64,000 nt of DNA from Desulfovibrionales bacterium (GCA_030156255.1 JASGMV010000007.1:1-64000); one strand, 5' to 3'; positions 10,554-19,366 are shown, counted from the first letter of the stretch. The notes: a model not told the origin generated them from the sequence alone. A program made the numbers and translations.

Positions 10554-11428
10554 ACGAAAAAGTTCTGAAACTGGGCATCCCCAAAGGTTCGCTCCAAGAA
10601 GCGACCATCAAACTGTTCGAGCGCTCCGGATGGAAGATTCGCACCCATCATCGCAATTACTTCCCCGAGGTCAACGATCCGGAGCTCAAGTGCTCCATGT
10701 GCCGCGCCCAAGAGATGTCCCGTTACGTCCATTCCGGCACCTTCGACGCCGGCCTGACGGGCAAGGACTGGATTCTGGAGAATGAATCCGACGTCGTCAC
10801 CGTTTCCGACCTGGTCTACTCCAAGGTCAGCAACCGGCCGGCCCGCTGGGTCTTGGCCGTGGCCGGCGATTCTCCTTACAAGCGGCCCGAAGACCTGGAC
10901 GGCAAGAAGATCGCCACGGAGCTGGTCAATTGCTCCAAGAAGTATTTTTCATCCATGGGCGTCCACGTCGACGTGGACTTTTCCTGGGGCGCCACCGAGG
11001 CCAAAGTGGTGGAGGGCTTGTGCGACGCCATCGTCGAGGTCACCGAGACCGGGACCACCATCCGGGCCCATGGGCTGCGGATCATCGCCGAACTGATGCA
11101 GACCAACACCCAGTTCATCGCCAATAAAGAGGCTTGGGCCGATCCCTGGAAGCGCAAGAAAATGGAGGAGATCAACCTCCTGCTTCAAGGCGCTCTGCGG
11201 GCTGAACGCATCGTGGGCCTGAAGATGAACCTGCCCAAAAACAAAATGGCGGAAGCCCAGTCGTTGCTTCCCAGCCAGACTTCGCCCACCGTCGCCTCCC
11301 TGGCCGACGAACAGTGGCTTTCCGTGGAGATCGTGGTGGACGAATCCATCGTCCGCGACCTCATTCCGCGGCTCAAGGAGATTGGCGCGGAGGCCATTAT
11401 CGAGTATCCGTTGAATAAAGTGGTCTAA
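10550..11428 (+). CDS. hisG: ATP phosphoribosyltransferase, long form
   Basis: This 292-residue enzyme starts histidine synthesis by joining ATP and PRPP. The N-terminal [11 protein letters not shown], the segment [10 protein letters not shown] and the PRPP-binding [14 protein letters not shown] match HisG. The length and the C-terminal 75 residues (the ACT-like regulatory domain) identify the long, self-regulated form that needs no HisZ. It overlaps hisI by four bases and is followed by a strong terminator at 11469-11504, so hisI-hisG end the transcript. The remaining his genes are elsewhere. Confidence 0.95.
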   Translation: MNEKVLKLGIPKGSLQEATIKLFERSGWKIRTHHRNYFPEVNDPELKCSMCRAQEMSRYVHSGTFDAGLTGKDWILENESDVVTVSDLVYSKVSNRPARWVLAVAGDSPYKRPEDLDGKKIATELVNCSKKYFSSMGVHVDVDFSWGATEAKVVEGLCDAIVEVTETGTTIRAHGLRIIAELMQTNTQFIANKEAWADPWKRKKMEEINLLLQGALRAERIVGLKMNLPKNKMAEAQSLLPSQTSPTVASLADEQWLSVEIVVDESIVRDLIPRLKEIGAEAIIEYPLNKVV

Positions 11429-11468
11429 CCGCCGCGGCCCAAGGCCGCGCCCGACGGACGACAATTGG

Positions 11469-11504
11469 GCGCAGGGCTCCCGCGGGGCCCTGCGCTATTT
11501 TTTT
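11469..11504 (+). terminator. Rho-independent terminator of hisI-hisG
   Basis: A perfect nine-base stem (GCGCAGGGC at 11469-11477 with GCCCTGCGC at 11487-11495) is followed by TATTTTTTT. Confidence 0.85.
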
Positions 11505-11560
11505 ATGCGCTTTCATCTTGAGGCATCGCTGAAGCAAGACTGCTTTGAAAGCCATGCGAG

Positions 11561-11615
11561 GTTTTTGAAGAGGGGGTCCGGGGGAGAAACTTTTTGCAAA
11601 AAATTTCTCCCCCGG
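11561..11615. repeat. Dispersed repeat family I, copy C (variant)
   Basis: GTTTTTGAAGAGGGGGTCC leads into a perfect 12-base inverted repeat: CCGGGGGAGAAA at 11578-11589 and its complement at 11604-11615. The A/T-rich loop ACTTTTTGC and the CCCCCGG end resemble the other copies. It lies between the hisG terminator and the small membrane protein gene. Confidence 0.6.
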
Positions 11616-11655
11616 TAAACGCCAACCACCTAAAAGAAAAGGAGACACCCCGGCC

Positions 11656-11817
11656 ATGCTCAAGCTCGCCCTGCTCATCGTCGTGCTCTGGGTGGTCTTC
11701 AAGCTGGGCCGCTACGGCCGGAGCCGGCGCACGCGCCAGGACATCGCCACCAAAATCATGCTGGCGATGATCATCGTTCTGCTCTTCCTCGCCGTGGTCA
11801 CCAATTTGCAAAAATAG
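11656..11817 (+). CDS. Small two-helix membrane protein (53 residues)
   Basis: A short ORF starts at ATG 11656 with GGAGA about 11 bases upstream. It encodes a first hydrophobic helix (residues about 2-15, LKLALLIVVLWVVF), a strongly basic turn rich in Arg (GRYGRSRRTRQD), and a second hydrophobic helix (residues about 32-48, MLAMIIVLLFLAVV). The pattern of two helices joined by a positive loop is that of a small inner-membrane protein. I do not recognise a family. The codon pattern is G+C-rich and consistent with real coding. It stands alone behind a repeat copy. Confidence 0.6.
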   Translation: MLKLALLIVVLWVVFKLGRYGRSRRTRQDIATKIMLAMIIVLLFLAVVTNLQK

Positions 11818-12581
11818 AGCAGGCGACGCCAAGAATCGAAACCTTCCGATGGACTGCCAAACAATAGTTTGAAATAATAATAGATTTCAGATGCGCCGTG
11901 CTTGCGACAGGAGGTCGGTGCGCAGCGCTTCGCCGTTGGCATTTTGGTCCCGCCGGGTGCTTCCGGGCCGCAAGAGCCGAGAACGGCGCGTTCAAGGTCC
12001 AGGGCGAACATTCCTTCACCCGCGGCTTCATCTGCTCCAAGCCGCTTCGGCGCATCAAGCGAACTTTCGGGCCGGAGCGCATCATCAAGACGGCTTGCGG
12101 ACGGCGGCGCAACGCCGCTTCGTATCGGCAGATGGCTCGCCCGAGTTTGTAATACGAAAGACTCTTCTTTTTGTAATCATACAACGCCTCGTTACGTTGT
12201 TGCTTCGGTCAGCTCTTCGGTAAGAAGAACAAGGAGATAGCCGTTTTGGCGCTCGGGTCCTTCCTTTCCGTTCCGGGAGGCGCCTTGCCCGAGGCGTCGA
12301 CGTCTGGAGCTTGACGGGATTTTCCGGACAGGATATCGATAAGTTATGATTTCGTAAAAGCATTGATAGTTCGCGGTTGCGGCGCCATCCGATGGATTTT
12401 TTTTACGTCCGGAGCCCAAGGCCGCAGGTTTTTGAATTTTCGTCTCGGGCAGGACGTTGGGGCGCCTCGCGCTTGTTTCGGGCTGAGCGGCGCTCGCGGG
12501 GCGGCGGTTCCTTCCGCCGGAGGCGCCAGCATGTTTTGCCCTGCGCGCCGAAGGCGCGTCATCAAAATGTAAACGGGACGC
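11818..12581. other. 764-base region with decayed gene and no intact CDS
   Basis: This gap holds a remnant of a molybdopterin oxidoreductase gene (separate entry) flanked by A+T-rich patches around 11860-11890 and 12150-12190. The last 300 bases, up to the HTH gene, contain several short GC palindromes such as GCGCGCCGAAGGCGCG but no convincing ORF, promoter or terminator. Confidence 0.5.
11898..12152 (+). pseudogene. Remnant of a molybdopterin oxidoreductase N-terminus
   Basis: Translation of this frame includes ENGAFKVQGEHSFTRGFICS and then KPLRRIKRTFGPERIIKTA. This is the arrangement found just after the iron-sulfur cysteines in molybdopterin-guanine-dinucleotide oxidoreductases: a VEGD strand, TRGFxCxK with the last cluster cysteine, and a short helix before the PLR segment. 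The start and the first cysteines are not recognisable, and the continuation (LADGGATPLRIGRW) appears in a different frame, so a frameshift is present. Nothing of the 600 or more residues that should follow remains; the frame stops at 12152. I read it as a decayed fragment; recognition rests on one short motif region. Confidence 0.45.
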
Positions 12582-13574
12582 ATGATGGAAAACAAGCTCA
12601 CCCACAGGGAGTTGGCGCAGGACCTCGGCGTGTCCGAGACGACGATCAAGAGTTACCGCCGCAAGTTCCCGGAGTTCATCGTCGTGGCCGCCAGAGGCAA
12701 GCCCTTGCGCTTTGAGGATCGCGCCCTGGAGGTCTGCCGATTGATCCGGGCTTGTTTTACGGACGGATTGAGCGTTGGGGAAACGCACCGCCGCTTGCAG
12801 GAAAGATTTCCGGACATGGCCCGGCGCCGCGAGGCGCGGGTCGAGCCTGCGCCGGACGCTTCGGAGCAAAGCCGGGGCTGGCGTCCGGAAGACGTCGCCG
12901 CGCTGGCGGCCGCAGTGCGGGAGGCGGCGCAAGAAACCGGCCGGGGCGGCGAAGCTCGGGAGGTTGACGCCAAATTGGGGCGCATGCAGCGCAGCTTGGA
13001 GGAGCTGGTGGCTCTCCAAACCCGCAATACGGCCCAGCAGGCCGAGCTGCTGGCCCGGCTGGATACGCTGCTCGACTCCATGGACCGTCTGGCGCACCCC
13101 AAACCGCAGGAAACCGCGCGGCGGGTCGTCGTTACCCGGACGGAGCGCAAGGCCGGGCCGGCGTCGGCCGAAGAGTTGGCCGCGAGCACGGCCCGCTCGG
13201 AGGGGACGCCGTCGGATGAATATTTGGACATGCCCGTGGTGATCCGCTCCGGGCGAGGCGAGTTCCTGGGCGTCACCGCCCCGTCCGGGGCGCCGTTCTC
13301 GCTGCGCGAGTTCGAGCACTATCTGTTGGAGCGGGCAGGGACGGCCGGGGTGCCTCCCGAACGCCGGTGGGAGCGTGAGGGAGAGGACCGCATTCTTACC
13401 TTGGTCGGAGCCGAGCGCGACCCTGGGCGGACCCACGTGCTGACCTTCACCAAGACCAAAACCCCGCGCGGCAATCTCGTGGCCTTGCTGCACAAGCTCG
13501 CCATCGAGGGCCGCGAGGTCTCGGACGCGTTCCTCCAGGCGTTCTTCAAGCAAATCAAGGACGCCGTGGCGTAG
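12582..13574 (+). CDS. HTH (MerR-type) protein with long coiled middle
   Basis: The protein has 330 residues (329 if the second ATG at 12585 is used). Residues about 5-75 form a MerR/HTH_17-like DNA-binding domain: THRELAQDLGVSETTIKSYRR, a wing, and a second helical part with LSVGETHRRLQ. Residues about 85-190 are charged and helical, probably a coiled coil with a linker. The last 110 residues (from about YLDMPVVIR) look like a compact alpha/beta domain I do not recognise. No chemical-sensor cysteines are apparent. It is monocistronic, with the pseudogene region upstream and a repeat copy directly downstream. Role as a transcription regulator is inferred only from the HTH. Confidence 0.75.
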   Translation: MMENKLTHRELAQDLGVSETTIKSYRRKFPEFIVVAARGKPLRFEDRALEVCRLIRACFTDGLSVGETHRRLQERFPDMARRREARVEPAPDASEQSRGWRPEDVAALAAAVREAAQETGRGGEAREVDAKLGRMQRSLEELVALQTRNTAQQAELLARLDTLLDSMDRLAHPKPQETARRVVVTRTERKAGPASAEELAASTARSEGTPSDEYLDMPVVIRSGRGEFLGVTAPSGAPFSLREFEHYLLERAGTAGVPPERRWEREGEDRILTLVGAERDPGRTHVLTFTKTKTPRGNLVALLHKLAIEGREVSDAFLQAFFKQIKDAVA

Positions 13575-13586
13575 GCGACGTAGGAG

Positions 13587-13627
13587 CCGGGGGAAGGGGA
13601 GAACCCCTTTCCCTAAAACTTTTTGCA
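13587..13627. repeat. Dispersed repeat family I, copy D
   Basis: Reverse-oriented copy: CCGGGGGAAGGGGAGAACCCC followed by TTTCCCTAAAACTTTTTGC. The reverse complement aligns with copy B over nearly its whole length with only a few differences. It begins 13 bases after the HTH gene stop. Confidence 0.7.
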
Positions 13628-13748
13628 GGGGGCGATCCGTAGGCCGAAATCAGGCGTCTTTTTAATGGAATCGTATTTGTTAAAATAAATAAGAATAGTA
13701 TGTTGTAATAAGGCTGCTTTCCGGTAACTGCCGATATGGGAACGTCGG

Positions 13749-14693
13749 ATGGAGCCAGGCTATCTCGCTCTCGCCGTCTCGGGCGAACTGGCGTGGCGGG
13801 CCGAACGAGCCCGGAAGCTGCTCGCCGCCTGCAGGCTTTGCCCCAGGCGTTGCGGCGTTGACAGGCTTCAGGACGAGCTCGGTTTTTGCGGCGCCGGCGC
13901 CAGAGCCGGGGTCGCAAGCTATCATCTCCATTTCGGCGAAGAAGGTCCATTAGTGGGGGAGACGGGCTCAGGAACGATTTTTTTCTCGGGCTGCAATCTT
14001 GGCTGCGTGTTTTGCCAAAATGCGGACATCAGCCAGAGCCGCGACGGCGGCGTGGAGGCCGAGCCCGAGGAGCTGGCCGGGGCCATGCTCGACTTGGCGC
14101 GCCAGGGCGCGGCCAACATCAATCTCGCCACCCCCACCCACGTGGTCCCGCAGATTCTCGAAGCCCTTTGCGTCGCCGCGGAGCACGGCCTCCGCTTGCC
14201 GCTGGTGTACAACTCCAGCGGCTACGACGACGCGCAGACCCTTCGGCTGCTGGACGGCGTTGTCGACATCTATATGCCGGACGTCAAAATCTGGGAGCCG
14301 GACCAGGCGGCGCGGTTGCTTTCGGCCGAGGATTATCCGCAACGCGCCCGCGCCGCCGTGCTGGAGATGCATCGCCAGGTCGGCGACTTGCAAGTCGCCG
14401 AGGACGGATTGGCCCGACGAGGCTTGCTGGTTCGGCATTTGGTGATGCCGGCCAGGTTGGCCGGCACGGAATCGTGGGTGCACTTTCTGGCCGAAAATGT
14501 TTCGCTTGAAACGTGCGTGCACGTCATGGCCCAGTACCGGCCTTGCCACCGGGCCCGCGACTTTGCGGACATCGCCCGCGCGATCACAAACGATGAATTC
14601 CGGGAGGCCCTCGACGCGGCGCGTCGGAGGGGCTTGAGGAGATTGCTCGGTCGAGGCGAGAGCCTTTGGCGCTTGATCACTGCTGGGTTGTAA
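13749..14693 (+). CDS. Radical SAM protein, PflA-like (COG1313 type)
   Basis: This 314-residue protein has an N-terminal cysteine cluster (CRLCPRRCGVDR, then LGFCG) that precedes the radical SAM motif CNLGCVFCQN near residue 84-93. This combination defines the pyruvate-formate-lyase-activating-enzyme-like family grouped as COG1313. NLATPTHVVPQILEAL and YNSSGYDD are further family segments. Its target is unknown; no glycyl-radical enzyme gene is nearby. The start is the ATG at 13749, preceded by A+T-rich DNA. A small hairpin follows before the glnA promoter region. Confidence 0.85.
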   Translation: MEPGYLALAVSGELAWRAERARKLLAACRLCPRRCGVDRLQDELGFCGAGARAGVASYHLHFGEEGPLVGETGSGTIFFSGCNLGCVFCQNADISQSRDGGVEAEPEELAGAMLDLARQGAANINLATPTHVVPQILEALCVAAEHGLRLPLVYNSSGYDDAQTLRLLDGVVDIYMPDVKIWEPDQAARLLSAEDYPQRARAAVLEMHRQVGDLQVAEDGLARRGLLVRHLVMPARLAGTESWVHFLAENVSLETCVHVMAQYRPCHRARDFADIARAITNDEFREALDAARRRGLRRLLGRGESLWRLITAGL

Positions 14694-14710
14694 CCTGTTT
14701 GACAATCTTG

Positions 14711-14743
14711 CAAATATCCGGTCCGAGACCGGGTTTATATTTT
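14711..14743 (+). terminator. Weak terminator after the radical SAM gene
   Basis: CCGGTC and GACCGG flank a three-base loop, extended by flanking A/T pairs, and are followed by GTTTATATTTTC. The stem is short, so efficiency is uncertain. Confidence 0.4.
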
Positions 14744-14812
14744 CAAAACTGTAAATTCTACACTTTTGCAGTTGCCTGCATTTTTGGGGTATCCCCTCGA
14801 AGAAAAATAAAA

Positions 14813-14840
14813 TTGACGTTTTGGAACGGGTTTTGATAAT
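14813..14840 (+). promoter_or_regulatory. glnA promoter, sigma-70 like with overlapping sigma-54-like bases
   Basis: TTGACG (14813-14818) and GATAAT (14835-14840) are 16 bases apart, 55 bases upstream of the glnA ATG. The same stretch contains TTGGAACGGGTTTTGAT, which resembles a -24/-12 site but has GA instead of the required GC at -12, so sigma-70 use is more likely. Confidence 0.55.
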
Positions 14841-14895
14841 AAGGGGGGTCAAATCGCGTTGGCAGCGAACAACCCAGTCATTCAGGAGGATATGT

Positions 14896-16239
14896 ATGGA
14901 GACCCCGGTTTTCAATTGCAAAAACGCCGACGACGTCCTCAAGGCCGTCAAAGATTACAACGTCAGCTTTCTGCAGTTCTGGTTCGTGGACATTTTGGGC
15001 ACGCTGAAGAGCTTCCAGATCACCCCCAAAGAGCTTGAAGCGGCCTTCGAGGAAGGCATGGGCTTCGACGGGTCGTCCATTCTCGGCTTCACCCGCATCG
15101 ACGAGTCGGACATGGTGGCCATGCCGGACCCCACCACCTTCCAGCTCGCTTCCTGGCGCCCCAGCGACCGTCCCGTGGCCCGGATGTTCTGCGACGTCTG
15201 CACCCCGGACGGCAATCCTTATGAAGGCGATTCCCGCTACGTCTTGAAGCGCGTGTTGGCCAAGGCCGCGGAGAAGGGCTACACCTTCTACGCCGGTCCG
15301 GAGCTCGAGTTCTTCATTTTTGCGAATTCCTCCGAGCCCAAAGTTTTGGACTTCGGCGGTTACTTCGATGCGCCTCCGCTGGACCTGGGGAACGACATTC
15401 GCCGCGACATCATTTTCTCCATGGAGAAGATGGGCATCCAGATCGAGTACTCCCACCACGAAGTGGCCCCCGGCCAGCATGAGATCGACCTGCGCTACGC
15501 CGAAGGCCTCGCCATGGCCGACATCGCCATGACCTACCGCGTGGTGGTCAAGGAATGCGCCCGGAAGCATGGCTGCTACGCCTCCTTCATGCCCAAGCCC
15601 ATCTTCGGCGAAAACGGTTCCGGCATGCACTGCCACCAGTCCTTGTTCAAGAACGGCAGGAACGTGTTCTTCGACGTTAACGACCAGTACAACTTGAGCG
15701 CCGAGGGCAAAAGCTACATCGCCGGCATCCTGAAGCACGCCAAGGAGTTCTTGTGCGTGACCAACCAGTGGGTCAACTCCTACAAGCGCCTGGTGCCCGG
15801 CTACGAGGCTCCGGTGTACGTCGCCTGGGCCCGCCGCAACCGCTCCGCCCTGGTGCGCGTCCCCATGTACAAGCCCGGCAAGGAAGCCGCCACCCGTATG
15901 GAGCTGCGTTGCCCCGACCCGGCCGCCAACCCGTACCTGGCCTTCGCCGTGATGCTCGCCGCCGGCCTCAAGGGCATGGAGGAAGGCTACACCCTCGAGG
16001 CTCCGGTTGAAGAGAACATCTTCGCCATGACCCCCGAGATGTTGGTCGATCGCGGCATCGCCAGCCTGCCCGGCAGCTTGTACGAGGCCGCCGAGGCCAT
16101 GAAGGAAAGCGAGCTCGTCAAGGAGACCTTGGGCGCCCACATCCACAAGAACTTGTACGAAAACAAGATCAAGGAATGGGACAACTACCGCACCCAGGTC
16201 ACCGAGTACGAACTGGCCACCTATCTGCCGGTTCTGTAG
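14896..16239 (+). CDS. glnA: Glutamine synthetase type I (alpha-like)
   Basis: This 447-residue enzyme makes glutamine from glutamate and ammonia. Signatures include MGFDGSSI, GPELEFFIF, the ATP-binding KPIFGENGSGMHCHQS and NRSALVRVP. Length and features fit the GSI-alpha subgroup: about 25 residues shorter than the proteobacterial GSI-beta, and without the adenylylation tyrosine motif NLYDLP. Arg67 in GFTRIDESDM lies where the feedback-sensitive Arg62 is found in Bacillus GlnA. I therefore expect control by feedback or expression rather than adenylylation. The ATG at 14896 follows AGGAGGA. A strong terminator follows, so the gene is a single transcription unit. Confidence 0.94.
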   Translation: METPVFNCKNADDVLKAVKDYNVSFLQFWFVDILGTLKSFQITPKELEAAFEEGMGFDGSSILGFTRIDESDMVAMPDPTTFQLASWRPSDRPVARMFCDVCTPDGNPYEGDSRYVLKRVLAKAAEKGYTFYAGPELEFFIFANSSEPKVLDFGGYFDAPPLDLGNDIRRDIIFSMEKMGIQIEYSHHEVAPGQHEIDLRYAEGLAMADIAMTYRVVVKECARKHGCYASFMPKPIFGENGSGMHCHQSLFKNGRNVFFDVNDQYNLSAEGKSYIAGILKHAKEFLCVTNQWVNSYKRLVPGYEAPVYVAWARRNRSALVRVPMYKPGKEAATRMELRCPDPAANPYLAFAVMLAAGLKGMEEGYTLEAPVEENIFAMTPEMLVDRGIASLPGSLYEAAEAMKESELVKETLGAHIHKNLYENKIKEWDNYRTQVTEYELATYLPVL

Positions 16240-16270
16240 TTCATCTCGACCACGACTACTTCGTCTTCAA

Positions 16271-16298
16271 AGGCCCCCGCTTGCGGGGGTCTTTTTTT
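16271..16298 (+). terminator. Rho-independent terminator of glnA
   Basis: CCCCCGC and GCGGGGG pair around a TT loop (16274-16289) and are followed by CTTTTTTT. Confidence 0.88.
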
Positions 16299-16390
16299 AC
16301 GGAAAAGCCCCGGCGCCGAGGAAGCGGCGTTCGCTGGCGCCCTCCCGTGGTTACGCTGTGAACAAAAAACAGAACAGAACGCGAAAGAAG

Positions 16391-16440
16391 AAGCCCTCTG
16401 CGCCGAGCAAAGCCATAAGAGAGCTCGGCGTAGAGGGCTT
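16391..16440 (-). terminator. Long hairpin behind the M16 protease gene
   Basis: An 18-base stem with one mismatch (AAGCCCTCTGCGCCGAGC at 16391-16408 against 16423-16440) encloses a 14-base loop. On the minus strand it follows the protease stop by 22 bases and is trailed by CTTCTTTC; on the plus strand it is trailed by TGTTGT. It probably terminates the protease transcript and may also act as a backstop for glnA. Confidence 0.65.
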
Positions 16441-16462
16441 TGTTGTAAGGAACGGTTCTCGC

Positions 16463-19366
16463 CTACAAGACGTTGCGGACCGCAAGGCCGAGGTTCGCCT
16501 CCTCCAGCGCCTGCTTCGCCCCAAGAACGCACAACCGGCCTTTTGCGGCCAGCTGCTCCACGGCTGCGCCAAAGGCGCGGAAATCATCCGCAGTGGCCGC
16601 CAGCGCCTCCTCGCGCAGCTTTTGGCGGAACTCGTCGGTCTCGCCGGTCAACCGGCGGGTGAGGGACGCGAAGCCCTTGGCGTCGGGCAGCATGTGCTGG
16701 TCCATGTCCCCGATGGTTCCAATGATGGCTTTTTCCAGTTCATCCCGGCTTGGCTGGTCCGATTTCAGATAGTCCGCCGCGGCGTGGTAGGCGTTCACCG
16801 TGCGCGCGATGTGCGGGTCGCGGTAGCTGAGCATGATCAGCGCATGGGCGATGGAGTCGAAGATGCAGAACGAGCCGTAGGCGCCCCCCGTGACGCGCAC
16901 GCGCTCCCAGAGGTAGGCGTTGCGCACCCGCCTGGCCGCGACCAGGGCCGCGCCGGGCCGGGGCAGAACGCCGTCCGGGATCAGGACCGCCTCCCCGACG
17001 TAGTTGACCTGGGTGGGCAAACCGAGGCCCTCCCGCTCCGGAACGTCCAGTCCTTTCCAGGCTTCGGGCGCCGCCAGGCCTTCCGGCAAGGCTGCGGCCA
17101 GCGTCTTGACGCGGTCCAGGGCTGCGGGCAGTCCCTGCTTTCTGGCCGTGATGTTGAAGATGGACGATCCGCGGCGCACGATCCGGGAGCGGATTTCCTC
17201 CAGATCCGCGGCCACGGCGTCAAAGTCGGTCTCCAGCCGCTTGACCAGGCCGCGCAGGAACATCAGGTTTTCCACGCCGGACATACGCTCGGATACGGCG
17301 CCGGAAGGAAGCAGGCCGGCCCGCAGCCGCAGGGAGGCCGCGGAGTGCCCGGACATGGTCAACCAATGTTCGCGGCTCGCCTTGGCCTCCAGGACCATGC
17401 TGACCAGCCGCCGTTTGTCCGTGAACTGCGCTTCCAGCAGCACTTCCTGAAGGATGTCGGCCAACTCTCCCAGCTGGCTTTCGGCGGCCTTGCCGCGCAG
17501 GAAAAGCCATGAACAAAAGCCCTCTCCTCCAGGCGCCCCGGGAAGAGCGCTGGACACGACGGTCTGGGGAGCGACGCCGCCGGTTTTCGAAGCGATGCGC
17601 CGCGTCAGATCTTCGAAGCCCCTGCGCCTGGTTCCCATCTCCACAAGGGCCCGGCCGAAGAGATGCGTGTAGGGAACGAGCCGCTCCGGCAGACCGCGAA
17701 GATTGAAGCCTGCGTCCAGGTAGACCACGCCGGAGGTGTCCAGTTCGTGGACCAACGCCGGAGCGCCGCAGGCGTCCAGCTCTTCGCACGGGATGGACGC
17801 GCCCCGTCGGCTCAAGTCCGAAACCTTGAGCCGGGGTATGGCGGCCAGGGCCTGGGGATCGTCCGGGGAGGACTGCCACTTGTCCAGGTCTGCGATCCGT
17901 TGGCCGTAGGCGTCGTGGTCCTTGATCTCCTTGTTCTTTTGCTGAATGCGCAGTTCCTCCTCCAGCTTGAGGCGGCCGGCCAGCTCGGGATCGGGCGCGA
18001 GGAACACGGTGGTGGTGTGCGGGTTTTCCACTAGCAGCCGCCGGATCAGGTCCTCCAGCACGGGTTCGCCGGCGCCGAGGCGCTGCTTGAGCTTGGCCAG
18101 TTCTTCTTCGAACGGAAGCAACAGCAGAGGGCTTTGGTCGTAGAGCCAGGTGGAGAGCGCCTCGAAAGCGACACCGAGCCCTTGGGGGAAAGAGCCGGTG
18201 TTGTTTTCCCGCAGGTCGAATTCCACGGTGTTCACGGCCGCCTCCACGTCCTGAGGGTGGAGCCCCTGCTTGGCGATGGCGGCGAGGGTTTCCCGGACGA
18301 GCGAGACGACGCGGTCCTCCTCTCCGGGGTGAACGCCCTTGAGGCCGACGGAGAAATACATCTGCCGCAGTTCGTCCTCCAGGCCGATACCGGCCAGATC
18401 CTCGCCGAGGCCCGACTCCACCAGAGCCTTGCGCAGCGGTGAGGAGGGCATGCCGATCAGGGCGTGCTCCAGAACGTGCGCCGCCAGGTTCAGGCCGGGC
18501 TCCGAGGTCTCGGGCAGTCCGAAATTCACCACGGCGTAGGATTTGGCCTCGGCGTTGTCCGTTGCATAGAATTCCTTGATGCGGCGGATCTCCGGAAGTT
18601 TGGCCTGCAGCCCGATGGGCGCCGTGGGAGGTTTGCGGTCGAACTGGCTGAAGTATTCGTCCAGGCGGTCCAGGGCCGGGGCCATGTCGCAGTCGCCCCA
18701 AAGGAAGGCGTAGGCGTTGGACGGGTGGTAGCGATCGGCGTGGAAAGCGCGGAAGGCCTCGAAAGTCAATTCCACGATAGCCGCCGGGTCTCCGCCGGAG
18801 TCGAGCCCGTACGGGGTGTCCGGAAGGATGGACATCTGGCACAGGCGGGAGAGGAGGTTGTCCGGCGAGGAGTAGGCGCCTTTCATTTCATTGTAGACCA
18901 CCCCCTGGAACACGAGCTTGTCCTGGTCCGGGAGCCTGCGCAGATGCCAACCTTCCTGATCCAGCACGTTCGGGGTGAGCCGCGGAAAGAACACGGCGTC
19001 CAGGTACACGTCCATCAGATTGTGGAAGTCCTGCTCATTGGCGCTGGCCACGGGGTAGCAGGTCTTGTCCGGAAATGTGAGGGCGTTCAGGAACGTCTGG
19101 AGCGAACCTTTGAGCAGCTCCACGAACGGCTCCTTGACCGGATATTTTCGCGAACCGCAGAGGACGGAGTGCTCCAGAATGTGCGGCAGGCCGGTGGAGT
19201 CGTCGGGCGGGGTTCGGAAGGCGATGCTGAACACCTTGTTCTCGTCGTGGTTTTCCATGACCAGAACCTGGGCGCCGGTTTTTTTATGCGTGTAAAGCCG
19301 CGCCAGCGAGGCGAGTTCCTCGATGCGGCGCTCCTCTTTGATGTCGAATGCGGGGTGCGGGTCCAT
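16463..19366 (-). CDS. M16C zinc metalloprotease, PreP-like
   Basis: This 967-residue protein is an inverzincin of the presequence-protease (PreP/insulinase) group. The inverted zinc motif HILEH is at residues 62-66, followed by the family stretch LCGSRKYPVKEPFVELLKGS. The protein has the four-domain length of PreP (about 970 residues), where two catalytic halves enclose a peptide chamber. No signal peptide is visible from the chosen start, so a cytoplasmic peptide-degrading role is likely. The ATG at 19366 has GGAGG six bases upstream; in-frame sequence before it lacks similarity. The gene is divergent from the peroxiredoxin gene and ends at a long hairpin. Confidence 0.92.
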   Translation of the reverse strand: MDPHPAFDIKEERRIEELASLARLYTHKKTGAQVLVMENHDENKVFSIAFRTPPDDSTGLPHILEHSVLCGSRKYPVKEPFVELLKGSLQTFLNALTFPDKTCYPVASANEQDFHNLMDVYLDAVFFPRLTPNVLDQEGWHLRRLPDQDKLVFQGVVYNEMKGAYSSPDNLLSRLCQMSILPDTPYGLDSGGDPAAIVELTFEAFRAFHADRYHPSNAYAFLWGDCDMAPALDRLDEYFSQFDRKPPTAPIGLQAKLPEIRRIKEFYATDNAEAKSYAVVNFGLPETSEPGLNLAAHVLEHALIGMPSSPLRKALVESGLGEDLAGIGLEDELRQMYFSVGLKGVHPGEEDRVVSLVRETLAAIAKQGLHPQDVEAAVNTVEFDLRENNTGSFPQGLGVAFEALSTWLYDQSPLLLLPFEEELAKLKQRLGAGEPVLEDLIRRLLVENPHTTTVFLAPDPELAGRLKLEEELRIQQKNKEIKDHDAYGQRIADLDKWQSSPDDPQALAAIPRLKVSDLSRRGASIPCEELDACGAPALVHELDTSGVVYLDAGFNLRGLPERLVPYTHLFGRALVEMGTRRRGFEDLTRRIASKTGGVAPQTVVSSALPGAPGGEGFCSWLFLRGKAAESQLGELADILQEVLLEAQFTDKRRLVSMVLEAKASREHWLTMSGHSAASLRLRAGLLPSGAVSERMSGVENLMFLRGLVKRLETDFDAVAADLEEIRSRIVRRGSSIFNITARKQGLPAALDRVKTLAAALPEGLAAPEAWKGLDVPEREGLGLPTQVNYVGEAVLIPDGVLPRPGAALVAARRVRNAYLWERVRVTGGAYGSFCIFDSIAHALIMLSYRDPHIARTVNAYHAAADYLKSDQPSRDELEKAIIGTIGDMDQHMLPDAKGFASLTRRLTGETDEFRQKLREEALAATADDFRAFGAAVEQLAAKGRLCVLGAKQALEEANLGLAVRNVL

